This document shows positions 9,431 to 18,422 of a stretch of 19,280 bases of DNA, piece by piece. Where the stretch lies: NCBI GenBank assembly GCA_001931875.2, contig MSJH02000784.1, positions 3,795 through 23,074 of the forward strand, read 5' to 3'. Below the pieces are notes generated by a model. That model had not been told where the DNA came from. It worked only from the letters and a program-made list of their open reading frames with translations, and made no database searches. A program made the translations under genes and the position numbers. This DNA is from Byssochlamys sp. IMV 00236. Lineage: Eukaryota; Ascomycota; Eurotiomycetes; Eurotiales; Thermoascaceae. Position 1 is the stretch's first letter; each line of letters opens with the position of its first letter.

Positions 9431-9469
9431 TACGAAAGTAATCACCGCTCCATCTAGCTGGAGGCTTCC

Positions 9470-9480
9470 TGTTCGAAACG
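9470..9480 (+). promoter_or_regulatory. B-box of Pol III promoter
   Basis: TGTTCGAAACG matches the B-box GGTTCGANNCC at all but the two outer fixed positions, with the invariant TTCGA core. It can form a T-arm-like stem (TCCTG with CGGGG around the TTCGAAA loop). It starts 51 nt after the A-box, within the range seen in tRNA genes. Confidence 0.5.
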
Positions 9481-9626
9481 GGGTCGGCGCGAAGAAACTG
9501 GAGCAAAAAAAACTGCTCTGGCTAGTACTCGACGCCATAACCCCGGAGTAAAACCCTGCCCGCCAAAAGCAAGGTGGGGTTTTCGTAGCACATCAGATTC
9601 CCTATAGGAGCGGCTGATGTGTGAGC

Positions 9627-9632
9627 TTTTTT
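9627..9632 (+). terminator. T6 Pol III terminator
   Basis: Six T residues directly follow the final perfect 8-bp hairpin of the RNA candidate. Fungal Pol III usually needs five or more T, so this fits. An earlier TTTT at 9580-9583 lies within a stem and is probably too short to stop transcription. Confidence 0.45.
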
Positions 9633-11069
9633 ATACCTCGTTTAACCTGAGTTGGTTTCCTTTCTGGAAGTTAGATAGCGCAATGCAGTCTTAGTAGACT
9701 ATTCTAGATGAAGAATAGTTATCTTGTTCTCTTATTCTTGTGATTCTATTCGCAGTATGCCTTATCTTTTGTATACATACTGCCATTCGATGCTAGGGAG
9801 TTAAAGAAGAAACTTGCGAACTAAGCGATATTAACTAAACAGAGATGTATCATTCCTCATGTAATGTATATTTCTTATGCACCTATATTTGCCTCTGTCC
9901 GAGCACTATCTATCGAATCTGATGTTTACTATCACTCGTTTATCTGGAAGTGGAGTTCACTACAAGGCTTTCATGAATATCGCGAAAGCCTCGAGACAAA
10001 TAGCTATCTTACCTGCTTAAGGGGGTAGATTATTACATTATAGTGGCGAACGATATCAGAAAATATGTGCAGTCGCCTAGAGGGTTACTCATGACATTGA
10101 ATTATGTCCTTGTACTGCATTTGATCTGCGACTATTCCCTTACTGGTCTTACAAGATACTATACATATGCTCTTCTTATATTGCATGGCCAGTCCGCTTC
10201 TAATAAGGTGTAGGGTAAGATACATATTAGTAATATCCAATTATTTGCAATTCAATGGAGCAATCTCTGCTTCTTCTGGGAGACTCTGTGGAGCGTATAA
10301 TGCGGCGACAGGATCCGGGGTGGAAAAGACCTGGCTAGGAAGACAAACATACGCTGCGCGCAGCCAGTCAGTTTGTATCTAGATGTCTCATGGCGTAAAA
10401 GTGAGGCGATGTAGCTGTTCGATTGTTCAAGTACATAGGTATATTTACTCGTGGAAGAGGATTTTAAAGGTGGATTTGATCTAAATGGCAAATGAGTTAA
10501 TATCCAGTTACAACATTCCACCAAAATCCTTCGAGACGTAGCGTAGAGTATACTCTGGAGACAGGATGATGTCAAGGTTAACCTGATTGCTATCCTTCAT
10601 GGTATGGCCCGCTTGCATCTTGGGCCAATTCAGCCTGTTTCATTACCATGCCTATGATATCAGTGTGATCTTCCAACAAATCCATTCGATTCTGGTTTTT
10701 ATTATGAGAGGCTTGTCATTTACCGACAAACCGGTCTCATATGTGGTGTGGCATAGCGACTCGCTTCAATACGTCAGAGTACATCTGCATAAGTTGCCAC
10801 ACGGATCTGATAAGCATCACAACTATCACATCGAAAATACAAATAAGAATAAACCGCTGTTGATATTGCGTATGCCACGACTCATGAGAGATTGAAGATA
10901 GAACACGTGATTGTTTAAGATATTAAGTATAGCTTTGCCATCCTCGATTGTGGCGTTTTTATAGCCGAACCCTTCACCGTCAAATTGCGAAGCACAAGAC
11001 ACAAAACTCATCGTTATAACGAGATATCGTCTGCTCAATCTACACTCCAAAGCACCTTTTCCACCCAAC
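9633..11069. other. 1.4-kb AT-rich intergenic region, no supported gene
   Basis: The region is rich in A/T with many stops in all frames. The longest open frames (10252-10575 minus, 10587-10895 plus) show no protein features or splice joins. A CACGTG lies at 10904-10909 and a TTTTTATAG at about 10956-10964, both suitable promoter elements for the small gene at 11070. Confidence 0.5.
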
Positions 11070-11360
11070 ATGACGTCCACTGGTCACAAAAGCCCATTCT
11101 CTGAGGAAGCGCCGGTAGAAACGATCCTGCTCCCCGCCGGAAGAGCTGACACCGCGGACAACGGCCCCTCACCCACGGAGCCTACTGGCACTGCACCCTA
11201 TCCATCATCTCGAGGAACGGAAGACAGCCCCTGGAAACCATCCTTCAACCGACAGCAGAGCTGGAATGAGCAAGATATGAAGCATCGCTTCCAGGAAAGG
11301 CTGCTTGGATCTGAGAGGGGCAGGGAATCCGGCTTCACGGAAGCCCAACGCAGTGGATAG
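11070..11360 (+). CDS. Small hydrophilic hypothetical protein, 96 residues
   Basis: I cannot name this protein, but it looks like a real small fungal gene. The single open frame runs from ATG 11070 to TAG 11360 with no need for introns, after a leader that is C-rich and purine-poor (CCACCCAACATGACG). A TATA-like TTTTATAG is about 110 bp upstream. The N-terminal half is Pro/Ser/Thr-rich and probably disordered. The C-terminal half is ordered-looking and charged: SPWKPSFNRQQSWNEQDMKH at about 53-72, then a helix RFQERLLGSERG and a tail GFTEAQRSG. The pattern of an arginine/serine motif (RQQSW) before an amphipathic helix suggests a small stress- or development-related protein, but that is a guess. 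No signal peptide or membrane segment is visible. The gene lies 0.8 kb upstream of UPF2 in the same direction. Confidence 0.5.
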   Translation: MTSTGHKSPFSEEAPVETILLPAGRADTADNGPSPTEPTGTAPYPSSRGTEDSPWKPSFNRQQSWNEQDMKHRFQERLLGSERGRESGFTEAQRSG

Positions 11361-12134
11361 CAAGCGACGAGAGGAAATACGACTCAGCCAGAAACTATGA
11401 AATCGTCGTTGGATTTGCCCTGCTGCTGCGATCCAGGATATTGCGCAGGACTCCATTCTAGTTCCTGTCCCGCATGACGACTATTTCACGTGGTTCCGAG
11501 CTCCGTGCGACAATGGACGAGGCCTGCCTGACGAGGAAATGAAATGATTTATGATCACTATCAAGCACACGCAATTTGCTCCTTTTTCTTGCCTGATTCT
11601 CGCTTCATCGATCTCTTCACAAGTAGTTGGAGATCCCCAACTGGTGCGGACAGGAGTGGAGAAACATATGTTGCATTGGAATGCGCCTTATTTATATACG
11701 ATTTAATGTAGTTAGTTAGTTAGTCGCTTTATGTAATTGTCTGGGATATCGATTCAACTGTAATACTGTTTGAGTGTAATATTCTGCCTTGTAGATGAAC
11801 GGAGAACCGTTCGGCACGGTGAAAAAGCTGGGGTGATATGTATCGATAAACTCCGCGGTGTACCCGCCGCCGTCCCAGACCTCAACCTCGAGGAAACCCA
11901 CTCCGCCGCAACGAGCTTCTCCTTGCAACAGACAACTCTCTTTCACGCACAGGGACAGCTGTTGCAAGGAAGCAACCCGCTCACACTCTTGCCCTGTCAA
12001 CAACAGCGAGCTTCCATTCCAATGTGGCCCGCAAGTCACATATGCTATTTCCTTTCATATTTACTGGAAGGACCTTACGACGACTGAACTAAATCCTGCG
12101 ACGCGACTCCAAAACGCGACGTTGAGGGGCTACC
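11361..12134. other. Intergenic region with UPF2 promoter
   Basis: From about 11716 to 12040 one minus-strand and two plus-strand frames are open together. None has a recognisable domain, and the minus-strand one has no ATG, so I do not call a gene. A CACGTG is at 11487-11492 and a TTAG tandem repeat at about 11709-11723. Just before UPF2, ACGCGAC occurs twice as a direct repeat (12101-12107 and 12114-12120). Confidence 0.45.
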
Positions 12135-15100
12135 ATGGACCGAAAGAGAAGGCGTATGTTCTCTTGTCGCACTATCTTGACCTGTCGTTTGGGACTAACT
12201 GACTGGACTGATACAGGGGAGCTCCGCGATCTGAATGCGAAAGCTTGGAGTGGCGAGACCGGTATGACTCTCATTCGAACTGCACCTCCCATATACCCGC
12301 CTGAAAAACTGACACCTCTACGTTGGCAGACATATTCCCGGTCAGCAAGTCGCTTGACTCTGCGTTGAAAAAAAATACGGCATTCATCAAGCGCCTCCGA
12401 ACTGGAATCACCGCTTCCGCACTTCCCACTTTTCTGTCGGACATTCGCACCCTGTCGCTGCACAAATACCTGTCTGAGATCATCTCAGCCTGCTATGAGG
12501 GACTTTGCAAGCTTAAGTCTCCCGGTGAGGTGGCTGCCGGTGTGGATATCGTCAGTGCTCTCCACCAGCGATTCGGTCCCGACGAATTCACGAAACAGAT
12601 TGGTTGGCTACTAGGACGAGGGTTGAGTAGCCCGGATAAGGCTCAGTTGAAGGCGCTCAGTCAAGAATTGCGCGACAGAGAAGAAAAGGAGCGTCTCTCG
12701 AGACACAGAGTTTTGCTCAGGGTTGTTACGGAGCTTTGGCTGGTGGGGGTCTTGAAGACTTTGGATGATATTGAAAAGCCGGAGGACGTGGGTGTCAAAA
12801 GCCTGGATGGAGCGGTCGCTACTGCGAAGGCAGGCGAGGGCTCCGTGAAGGCCAAAGCACCACCATCGGTACCAAAAGGAGATCAGGACAAGGAAGCTGA
12901 GCCGTTCCCTCTGGAAGTTCTAAAAGATCTTCTCGGGCATGACCGGGAGCATGCAAACCTGCCACTGGCAGTGCTCTTTGTAAAAAGCTTCAGCTGGGAT
13001 ATTCTTGGAGTCAAACCACCTGAGGAGGGAAGGAAGACAGTTGAGGCGGATGGTGCCACGGCAACTGCGGCACCCGATACTGAAGCTGGAAACGAATCTG
13101 CCGCTGATTCAGGTGCTGATGATCCTCCGCTTACTCCAGAGAAGTTACAGTTGCGATTCAAGAATATCTTGAACCGCTACCTAGAGGATGTCAAAGCACA
13201 CGTTATACGCGACCAGAAGTCCCTAGCAGCTCAAAGCCGCCGTAACGCAGAAGCATACGTGAAAAGTGGTGAGATCTTTGAAGACCGCCAAGCAAACTTC
13301 GAAAAGCAAAGCAAGGCCCATGAGAAGCTCGTTGCGAATACGCAGGTCCTTTGCGAGGTTCTTGGAGCTGAGATGCCTGATTTGGTCGAGAAAGAGGCAA
13401 CCGATTCGGGGGGCAGCGGAAATATTGGTCTCGTTAAGACAGCTGAATATCTGCGTGGTCAGGGGGATGGAGCGGGTATCTGGGAAGATGAAGAGGAAAG
13501 GCGCTTCTACGAGAACCTGGTCGATCTCAAGGGCAAAGTTCCCGCTATTCTGCTGGAAGATGGCAAGAAAAAGAAAGGCGAAGCAGACGACCAGACGAAG
13601 AAGAAAGCGGAAGCCGAACCAGCTACAGATGCCTCGACAGAAAAGCCTGAGCCATCCAGCCAAGCTCAGCCTACCGAACCGAAGCCTGCAGTGATGGACG
13701 ATCAATCTACAGCCATTGCCAACAAGACCGTGGGTGCCCAAGTTGATGCACTACTGGCAAAGCTCCCTGAACTCCAAACAAAAGATCAGGTCGACCAGCT
13801 GGCGCTAGACTTCTGTTTCCTCAACTCCAAAGCATCCAGAAACAGATTGATCAAAGCAGTGCAGGACGTTCCTAAAGGCCGCACTGATCTCTTACCTCTC
13901 TATTCGCGACTAGTGGCCACGTTGGGGCAGCATATGCCTGATGTGACTCAAGGCTTGATTTCTTATCTTGATGAGGAATTTCGCAGTCTCCAGCGCCGGA
14001 AACAGAAAGAGTTTTTGGGCCAAGTTAGAACGATCAATATTAGATATCTGGCGGAGTTGACAAAGTTCGGTGTCGTACCTGAACATGTTATTTTCCACTG
14101 TTTCAAAGTCAGCCTCGACGACTTCTCGCGGATGAATATCGAAATCATCGGCAACCTCCTGGAGAATTGTGGTCGATATCTACTTAGGAACCCAGAGACT
14201 TCGCCTCGAATGGCCTCGTTCTTAGAAACCCTTGGTCGGAAGAAGACGGCAACGCACTTGGGACAGCAGGAACGGATGATCATCGAGAATGCTGTGTATT
14301 ACGTCGACCCTCCACAGCGCCCGGCTATCCAACAGAAGGAACGCACGCCGATGGAGTTATATATCCGCAAGCTCATCTATCTGGACATGAACAAGCGCAA
14401 CTACACGAAGATACTGAAGTCCATCCGGAAGCTCCATTGGGAAGAACAAGAGGTAGGAAACGACATCGGTTATGAGTCAATAGGCGTTTCACTAACTTCC
14501 GAAAAGGTCGTCAACATCCTCGAGCGGGTATTCAGCAAGCCGGGGAAGGTGAAGTATGGTAACATCCATCTACTTGCGATCCTTGCAAGCGCATTATACC
14601 GGTACCACCAGGACTTCGTTATCGGTATCGTGGATAATATCCTGGAGCGTATCACGTTGGGTCTGGAACAGAACGACTTCAAGTTTAATCAGAAGCGCAT
14701 CGCTGAGGTCAAATATCTTGGAGAGCTGTACAACTATAAGATGATTGATTCTCCAGTCGTATTCGACACTCTCTATCGGATAGTCACATTCGGCCACGGT
14801 GGGTTAACATTCAGGATATGCTCAATGTCCCATAGCTTACACATGGTACAGAAGGCGGTACTCCTACTCCTGGCAAGATTAATCCCCTAGATATGCCCGA
14901 TGATTTCTTCCGAATCCGCTTGGTGTGCACGTTGCTGGATACATGCGGTGTCTGCTTCGATCGTGGATCTGCAAAGAAGAAACTAGACTTCTTCCTGACT
15001 TTCTTCCAGGTAGGTCCTCTTGTGATGATGTCGATGATAGTATCTTGCTAATGACAGCAAAGTATTACATCTACACCAAGGATCCGTTGCCGATGGACGT

Positions 15101-16120
15101 CGACTTCCTCTTGCAAGATACATATTCCTTGACGCGACCCCAGTGGAAGATCGCCTCTAATCTGGAAGAAGCTACTCGTCTATTCGGAGAAGCAGTCGCC
15201 CAGAACTACAAGCTGCAAGATGCTGACAAGAATGCTGAACCTGAGGAGGATGATCTGGAAAGCATAGGGTCTGACGATGGTCTCGAAGACGACATCGTTC
15301 CGGAAGCAGAAGAGGACCAATCCTCGAGTGAGGAGGCTGAGGTAAGCAGTTTGCTGGCTGGGGCTTGTTTGCAGGTACTGATATGACACCAGGCCTCTGG
15401 CGCAAATGCGGAGCAGAATGAAGACAGCGAGTCTGAAGACGAAGAACAGATCTTTGTCAAACGTCAAGAAGAGGAACGCGATCCCGAAGCGGAAGCAGAT
15501 TTCGATAAGGAGTTTGAAAAGATCATGGCAGAGAGTCTTGAGTCGAGAAGGTTTGAACGCAAGGCGATGTTCGATGTGCCCCTACCCATGAAACGACCTG
15601 GGCGGGAGTCTTCCACTACAGATAACCCTGAAGGCTCCCAGGCACCGCCCAGCACGATGGCTTTCTCCCTAATGACCAAACGGGGAAATCGGCAACAGGT
15701 TCGGTCGAATATTGTGATAGGGAAGCTGGCTCCTTGGCTAATTCAGTACAGACTCGAACGATTGATCTACCCTCGGATTCTAGCTTTGCAGTTGCGATGA
15801 AGAGCCAACAACAGGCGGACCGTGAAGAACAGCAACGGATCAAGAACCTGGTTTTGAACTATGACTTGTCGATGGACAATGACAACGATGGTGAAGACGA
15901 CCTTTCATTGGACCCACTTCTTCAGAGGAACCCGAATACTAAAGGCATTAAAGGACTTGAGAAGCGCAGTTCTCACCGCGACACCCGGATCGATAAATCG
16001 AGCTCGAGCCGCGCCGCGTTCCGGTCGAGAAAGCTACAGCTCAGCGACGTTGACTGGTATGACCACAAGAAACCCGGATCTCGATCTTATGTACCCAAGG
16101 GCTCAAAAACATATGGCTAA
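12135..16120 (+). CDS. UPF2: Upf2/Nmd2, nonsense-mediated mRNA decay scaffold, 8 exons
   Basis: UPF2 (yeast NMD2) bridges Upf1 and Upf3 and triggers decay of transcripts with premature stops; it acts mainly in the cytoplasm. The exons are 12135-12153, 12217-12261, 12330-14452, 14507-14798, 14852-15009, 15063-15341, 15393-15698 and 15752-16120, giving 1196 residues. Each intron has GT..AG ends, and most have a clear CTAAC/CTGAC-like branch. The first exon codes only MDRKRR plus one base. Three MIF4G domains are visible: about 30-340 (LKKNTAFIKRLRTGI), about 490-680 (DQVDQLALDFCFLNSKASRN, DEEFRSLQRRKQKEFLGQVR) and about 695-905 (MELYIRKLIYLDMNKRNYTK, KPGKVKYGNIHLLAILASAL, ELYNYKMIDS). An acidic linker (about 932-990) follows, then the Upf1-binding C-terminus with DFDKEFEKIMAESLESRRFE and MTKRGNRQQTRTIDLPSDSS. 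The 54-nt intron 14453-14506 is stop-free and in frame; I remove it because the insert interrupts a conserved third-domain helix. Intron 1 is likewise stop-free. Confidence 0.93.
14453..14506 (+). other. In-frame, stop-free intron of UPF2 (intron 3)
   Basis: It begins GTAGGA, has CACTAAC ending 11 nt before the end, and ends AAAAG. Its length (54 nt) is a multiple of three with no stop, so unspliced RNA would add 18 residues (VGNDIGYESIGVSLTSEK) between EEQE and VVNILERVF in the third MIF4G domain. An automatic gene caller could easily leave it in the coding sequence. Confidence 0.75.
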
Positions 16121-17302
16121 TCAACGATGGGCGCTTGTCGTGCCCGCTATGCGATAATATAGGACCTGAGGTTACCCCCTGGACGAAATAGACGTATTCT
16201 TACTGTCTCGATACGAGTATCGATTTACCTTTTTCGAGAAGGCAAAACCCTCAGTCATTCCTGACGAGACTTGCTCTGTGGTACACGACAGCCCGTCAAC
16301 AGATGCAGGGGCCAGATCTCCACTGCTTCTATCACCGTGGATAAACGCCTTTCGGTCACGGCTCTGCTTACCCTCTGCAGGATGCATGCAACTTCGCGGA
16401 AGACTATCGGGGAAAACCGCCCGTACAGCCAAGGACGAATAGGAGATCCATAAGGTCCGAAAAGCAAGCGCGGTGGCAGTGATCAAGCTCAATAATCATC
16501 ACACTGCGCCAACTGTCCATGTACGGGAGACATCGAATCGCAATATGAACAGTTGATTACATGCCCTAGCTAGCTAGTGGAGTGATTACGCCAGTAGGCA
16601 CTGGGTTTCTCTTTCCTTTTTTTTTTTTTTCTAAAATTGTCATTTCGTGAATTGTTATCTTTGTGAGAAAACACGCAGTAATCTGACAGAATAAATAATT
16701 AAAAAAAAGTCGTATTATTATTAGTATCTCAAATGCAGACAAATTCAATAAATAATTAGTCAATGAATAGTTACTTGCTTCTTTAGTAATCTGCTTCTTT
16801 GCAGTTAGTTAGTTAGAATAGAGGTGCATTTATAAGCTACCAGCCGAGGTATGCCGGTTGGATAGCTATGGATTTCTAAGCTTCAAGTAGTACCACCTTG
16901 ACGTATCCCATATCCAAGGTACTGTACAAGCTACTAGGTAGTTCCTAGGAAGAGAGAATAATCACTCATAATAACAAAGGGAAGATGTCTTTGAATAAGT
17001 TACTGTAACTAGTGTAGCAGTCATGTGTAGATAATATACACTTGGGGGGGTTCCGGGGGGTTCTTGTCTATATGGTCTTGTACTAAAAAAAAAGGATTAA
17101 TACAAGTTTTGTCAAACTTTTCCCAACCATTTCCCTCCTCTTCCTACTTTTTTCTTTTCTTTCTCTGAAGGTTGAAATGTATCTATATCCATTCCAGTAA
17201 TAAAAAAAGAAATGGAGGGGAGTATGACAAGGCTTTCTTTCTCGCTTCTTTCGTCGCTAGCTAGCAGCTTCGGGGTTCGTCGGAGGGTTTTGGAATCTCC
17301 GT
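16121..17302. other. 1.2-kb convergent intergenic region, no supported gene
   Basis: This lies between the 3' ends of UPF2 and MIA40. It includes a T14-15 run at about 16617-16631, AT-rich stretches at 16680-16760, a G-rich patch at 17044-17060, and poly(A)-site-like sequence on both sides. No frame has protein features. The open frame at 17212-17601 plus is antisense to MIA40. Confidence 0.5.
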
Positions 17303-18422
17303 CTACTGTGTGGTTTCGTTCTTCTCCCGGGTGTCGTGGTACTGCTTGGGCACTAGCTCGTCGCCTTCTGGGTTCTCGGCGCCTTCAGCGGTGGCGGCCT
17401 TGGCCTGGGCGTGGACCTCCTTGGCGCGAGCGCGCTTCTCGTCGGGGTGAGAAGCAGCGTCGATTTCGGCGGCGGAGGGCTGAGCGGACTTGTCCTCCGC
17501 GGCGATCTGGTCTCTCAGCTGGGTGTCAACCTCGTCCTCGTCGAGCTCGGTGCCGTAGACGTCGGGGTGCTGGCGGAAGCAGTCCTGCATGCCCCTGTTG
17601 ATTGATGTATGAGTTAGTGGTAGTTCGCAGGAATATAGCATGCTTTGTCTGAACAGGAAGGAGAAGGCGGAGATGGTAACATACTTGAACTTCTCAATGC
17701 AGTCTATGCCCTTCGGTTCTTCCGTAGAGTAGACGAAGCAGCTGAAAGCGGCCTTGAACTCCTCTCCACAAGGACCATGGGCCATTCCACCCAGGCAGGG
17801 GCAGTCCCAGTTGATCTCGCCGGTCTCTGGGTTGAATGCGCCCTCCTGTCCGGCCTGCTCCTCAAGCTCCTCCGGTGACGACAAGCCTTCCGAAGACTGT
17901 GCGGCGCCCTCTGGGGTGGTCGCAGTCTGCACATCGGTCTTCACGGCATCCTGTTGCTGCTGCTGCTGCTCTTGACGTCTCTTGGGCTTGATGGCATCGA
18001 GTGTGGGGAGGTTGTCGGTATCTTCTTCTACCTCAGGCTGGGGCCGGAGAGAGACTGCAGGTTGGTTCAATTGCAGGTTAGCAAAGTGATTCATGAATAT
18101 CTACTCGAAAGGACCCAACTGATTCCGCAGAGAATCCTCCCTTGGGGAGGAAAAGCGAGGTTCTCCGCGGAAGATGAAAAATCACACTCGTCGGGTACAT
18201 CGGTCACATACATGACGGCTGCTTCGCAAACACGCTGCTCGTGTTGTAGTAGTATACGACACCCACGGCCAGACCTGCTCGCAGAACCAGGCTCTTCCAG
18301 CTCCTCGACTTCTGGGTGGGCGGTGCGGTGCTGATCAATCGTCGGCTGGACTGGATGCGACCCGGTGCGCCGACAGCAGCGGCTGGCGCGCGGAGCAGGA
18401 CTCTCGACGCGGGCCGGAACAT
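17303..18422 (-). CDS. MIA40: Mia40, mitochondrial intermembrane space import receptor, 3 exons
   Basis: Mia40 is the oxidoreductase of the intermembrane-space disulfide relay: it traps incoming CX3C/CX9C proteins through its CPC pair and is re-oxidised by Erv1. The exons are 18422-18212, 18054-17685 and 17594-17303, giving 290 residues. Residues 1-40 form a basic, Ser/Arg-rich presequence; about 45-62 ([16 protein letters not shown]) is the inner-membrane anchor, so the core faces the intermembrane space. The redox pair is C155-P-C157; the twin CX9C motifs are C166/C176 and C189/C199, joined by [12 protein letters not shown]. The linker has a glutamine run (about 98-105) coded by repeated CAG. 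The C-terminal tail is Glu/Ala-rich and disordered. Intron 1 (18211-18055, 157 nt) is long and holds a strong hairpin. Intron 2 (17684-17595, 90 nt) falls between C189 and C199 and is stop-free in frame. It is divergent from the thiamine pyrophosphokinase gene. All six cysteines are present. Confidence 0.94.
18123..18172 (-). other. Hairpin within MIA40 intron 1
   Basis: Twelve bases at 18123-18134 pair with 18161-18172 (one G·U on the transcribed strand). Inside this, TCCTCCC at 18135-18141 pairs with GGGAGGA (18145-18151) around a 3-nt loop, leaving a one-sided bulge of 9 nt (18152-18160). It lies in the middle of an intron that is roughly 2-3 times the usual length here, between the GTATGT donor and the GCTAACC branch. 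Confidence 0.5.

Larger units (their letters stand above)
9413..9632 (+). ncRNA. Candidate structured Pol III RNA of unknown family
   Basis: The stretch has internal A-box and B-box matches and ends in TTTTTT, as in type 2 Pol III genes. It folds strongly by eye. A hairpin at 9413-9462 has 19 pairs: 8 bp (9426-9433 with 9438-9445) closed by a GAAA tetraloop, then 2 bp, then 6 bp (9416-9421 with 9450-9455), then 3 bp. CGGGGT (9479-9484) can pair with ACCCCG (9540-9545), and GGCG with CGCC just inside. GAGCA/TGCTC (9501-9505/9514-9518) and AAAACCC/GGGTTTT (9550-9556/9577-9583) form further hairpins. The last, CACATCAG with CTGATGTG (9589-9596/9614-9621), is perfect and sits 5 nt before the T run. 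It is not a normal tRNA: the D arm and acceptor do not pair. I found no SRP, RNase P, MRP or U3 signature. A tRNA-headed SINE or tRNA-derived relic is the main alternative. The 5' end is estimated from the structure. Confidence 0.5.

Noticed and set aside
9412..9490. A conventional tRNA gene
   Set aside because: A- and B-boxes and a T-arm-like stem are present, but GCGC of the D-stem has no partner, the acceptor arm does not pair, and the region instead folds as one long hairpin. A tRNA relic remains possible.
9413..9632. SRP RNA, RNase P/MRP RNA or U3
   Set aside because: I could not find the UGUAA Alu motif or helix 8 motif of SRP RNA, the conserved regions of RNase P/MRP, or C/D boxes with a U3-like 5' end.
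10252..10895. Open frames in the AT-rich intergenic region
   Set aside because: Short, without domain features, opposite strands nearly overlapping, and no splice-supported extension.
11716..12087. Overlapping open frames on both strands upstream of UPF2, including a 107-codon minus-strand frame rich in Cys/Gly
   Set aside because: The minus-strand frame has no ATG near its start and no credible upstream exon; the plus-strand frames have no recognisable content. Three frames being open together suggests chance from composition.
15342..15392. Third stop-free 3n intron in UPF2
   Set aside because: It is 51 nt (a multiple of three), but an in-frame TGA near its end means retention would terminate translation.
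17212..17605. 129- and 64-codon plus-strand frames antisense to MIA40
   Set aside because: They are Arg/Gly- or Leu/Val-rich shadows of the GC-rich MIA40 third exon.
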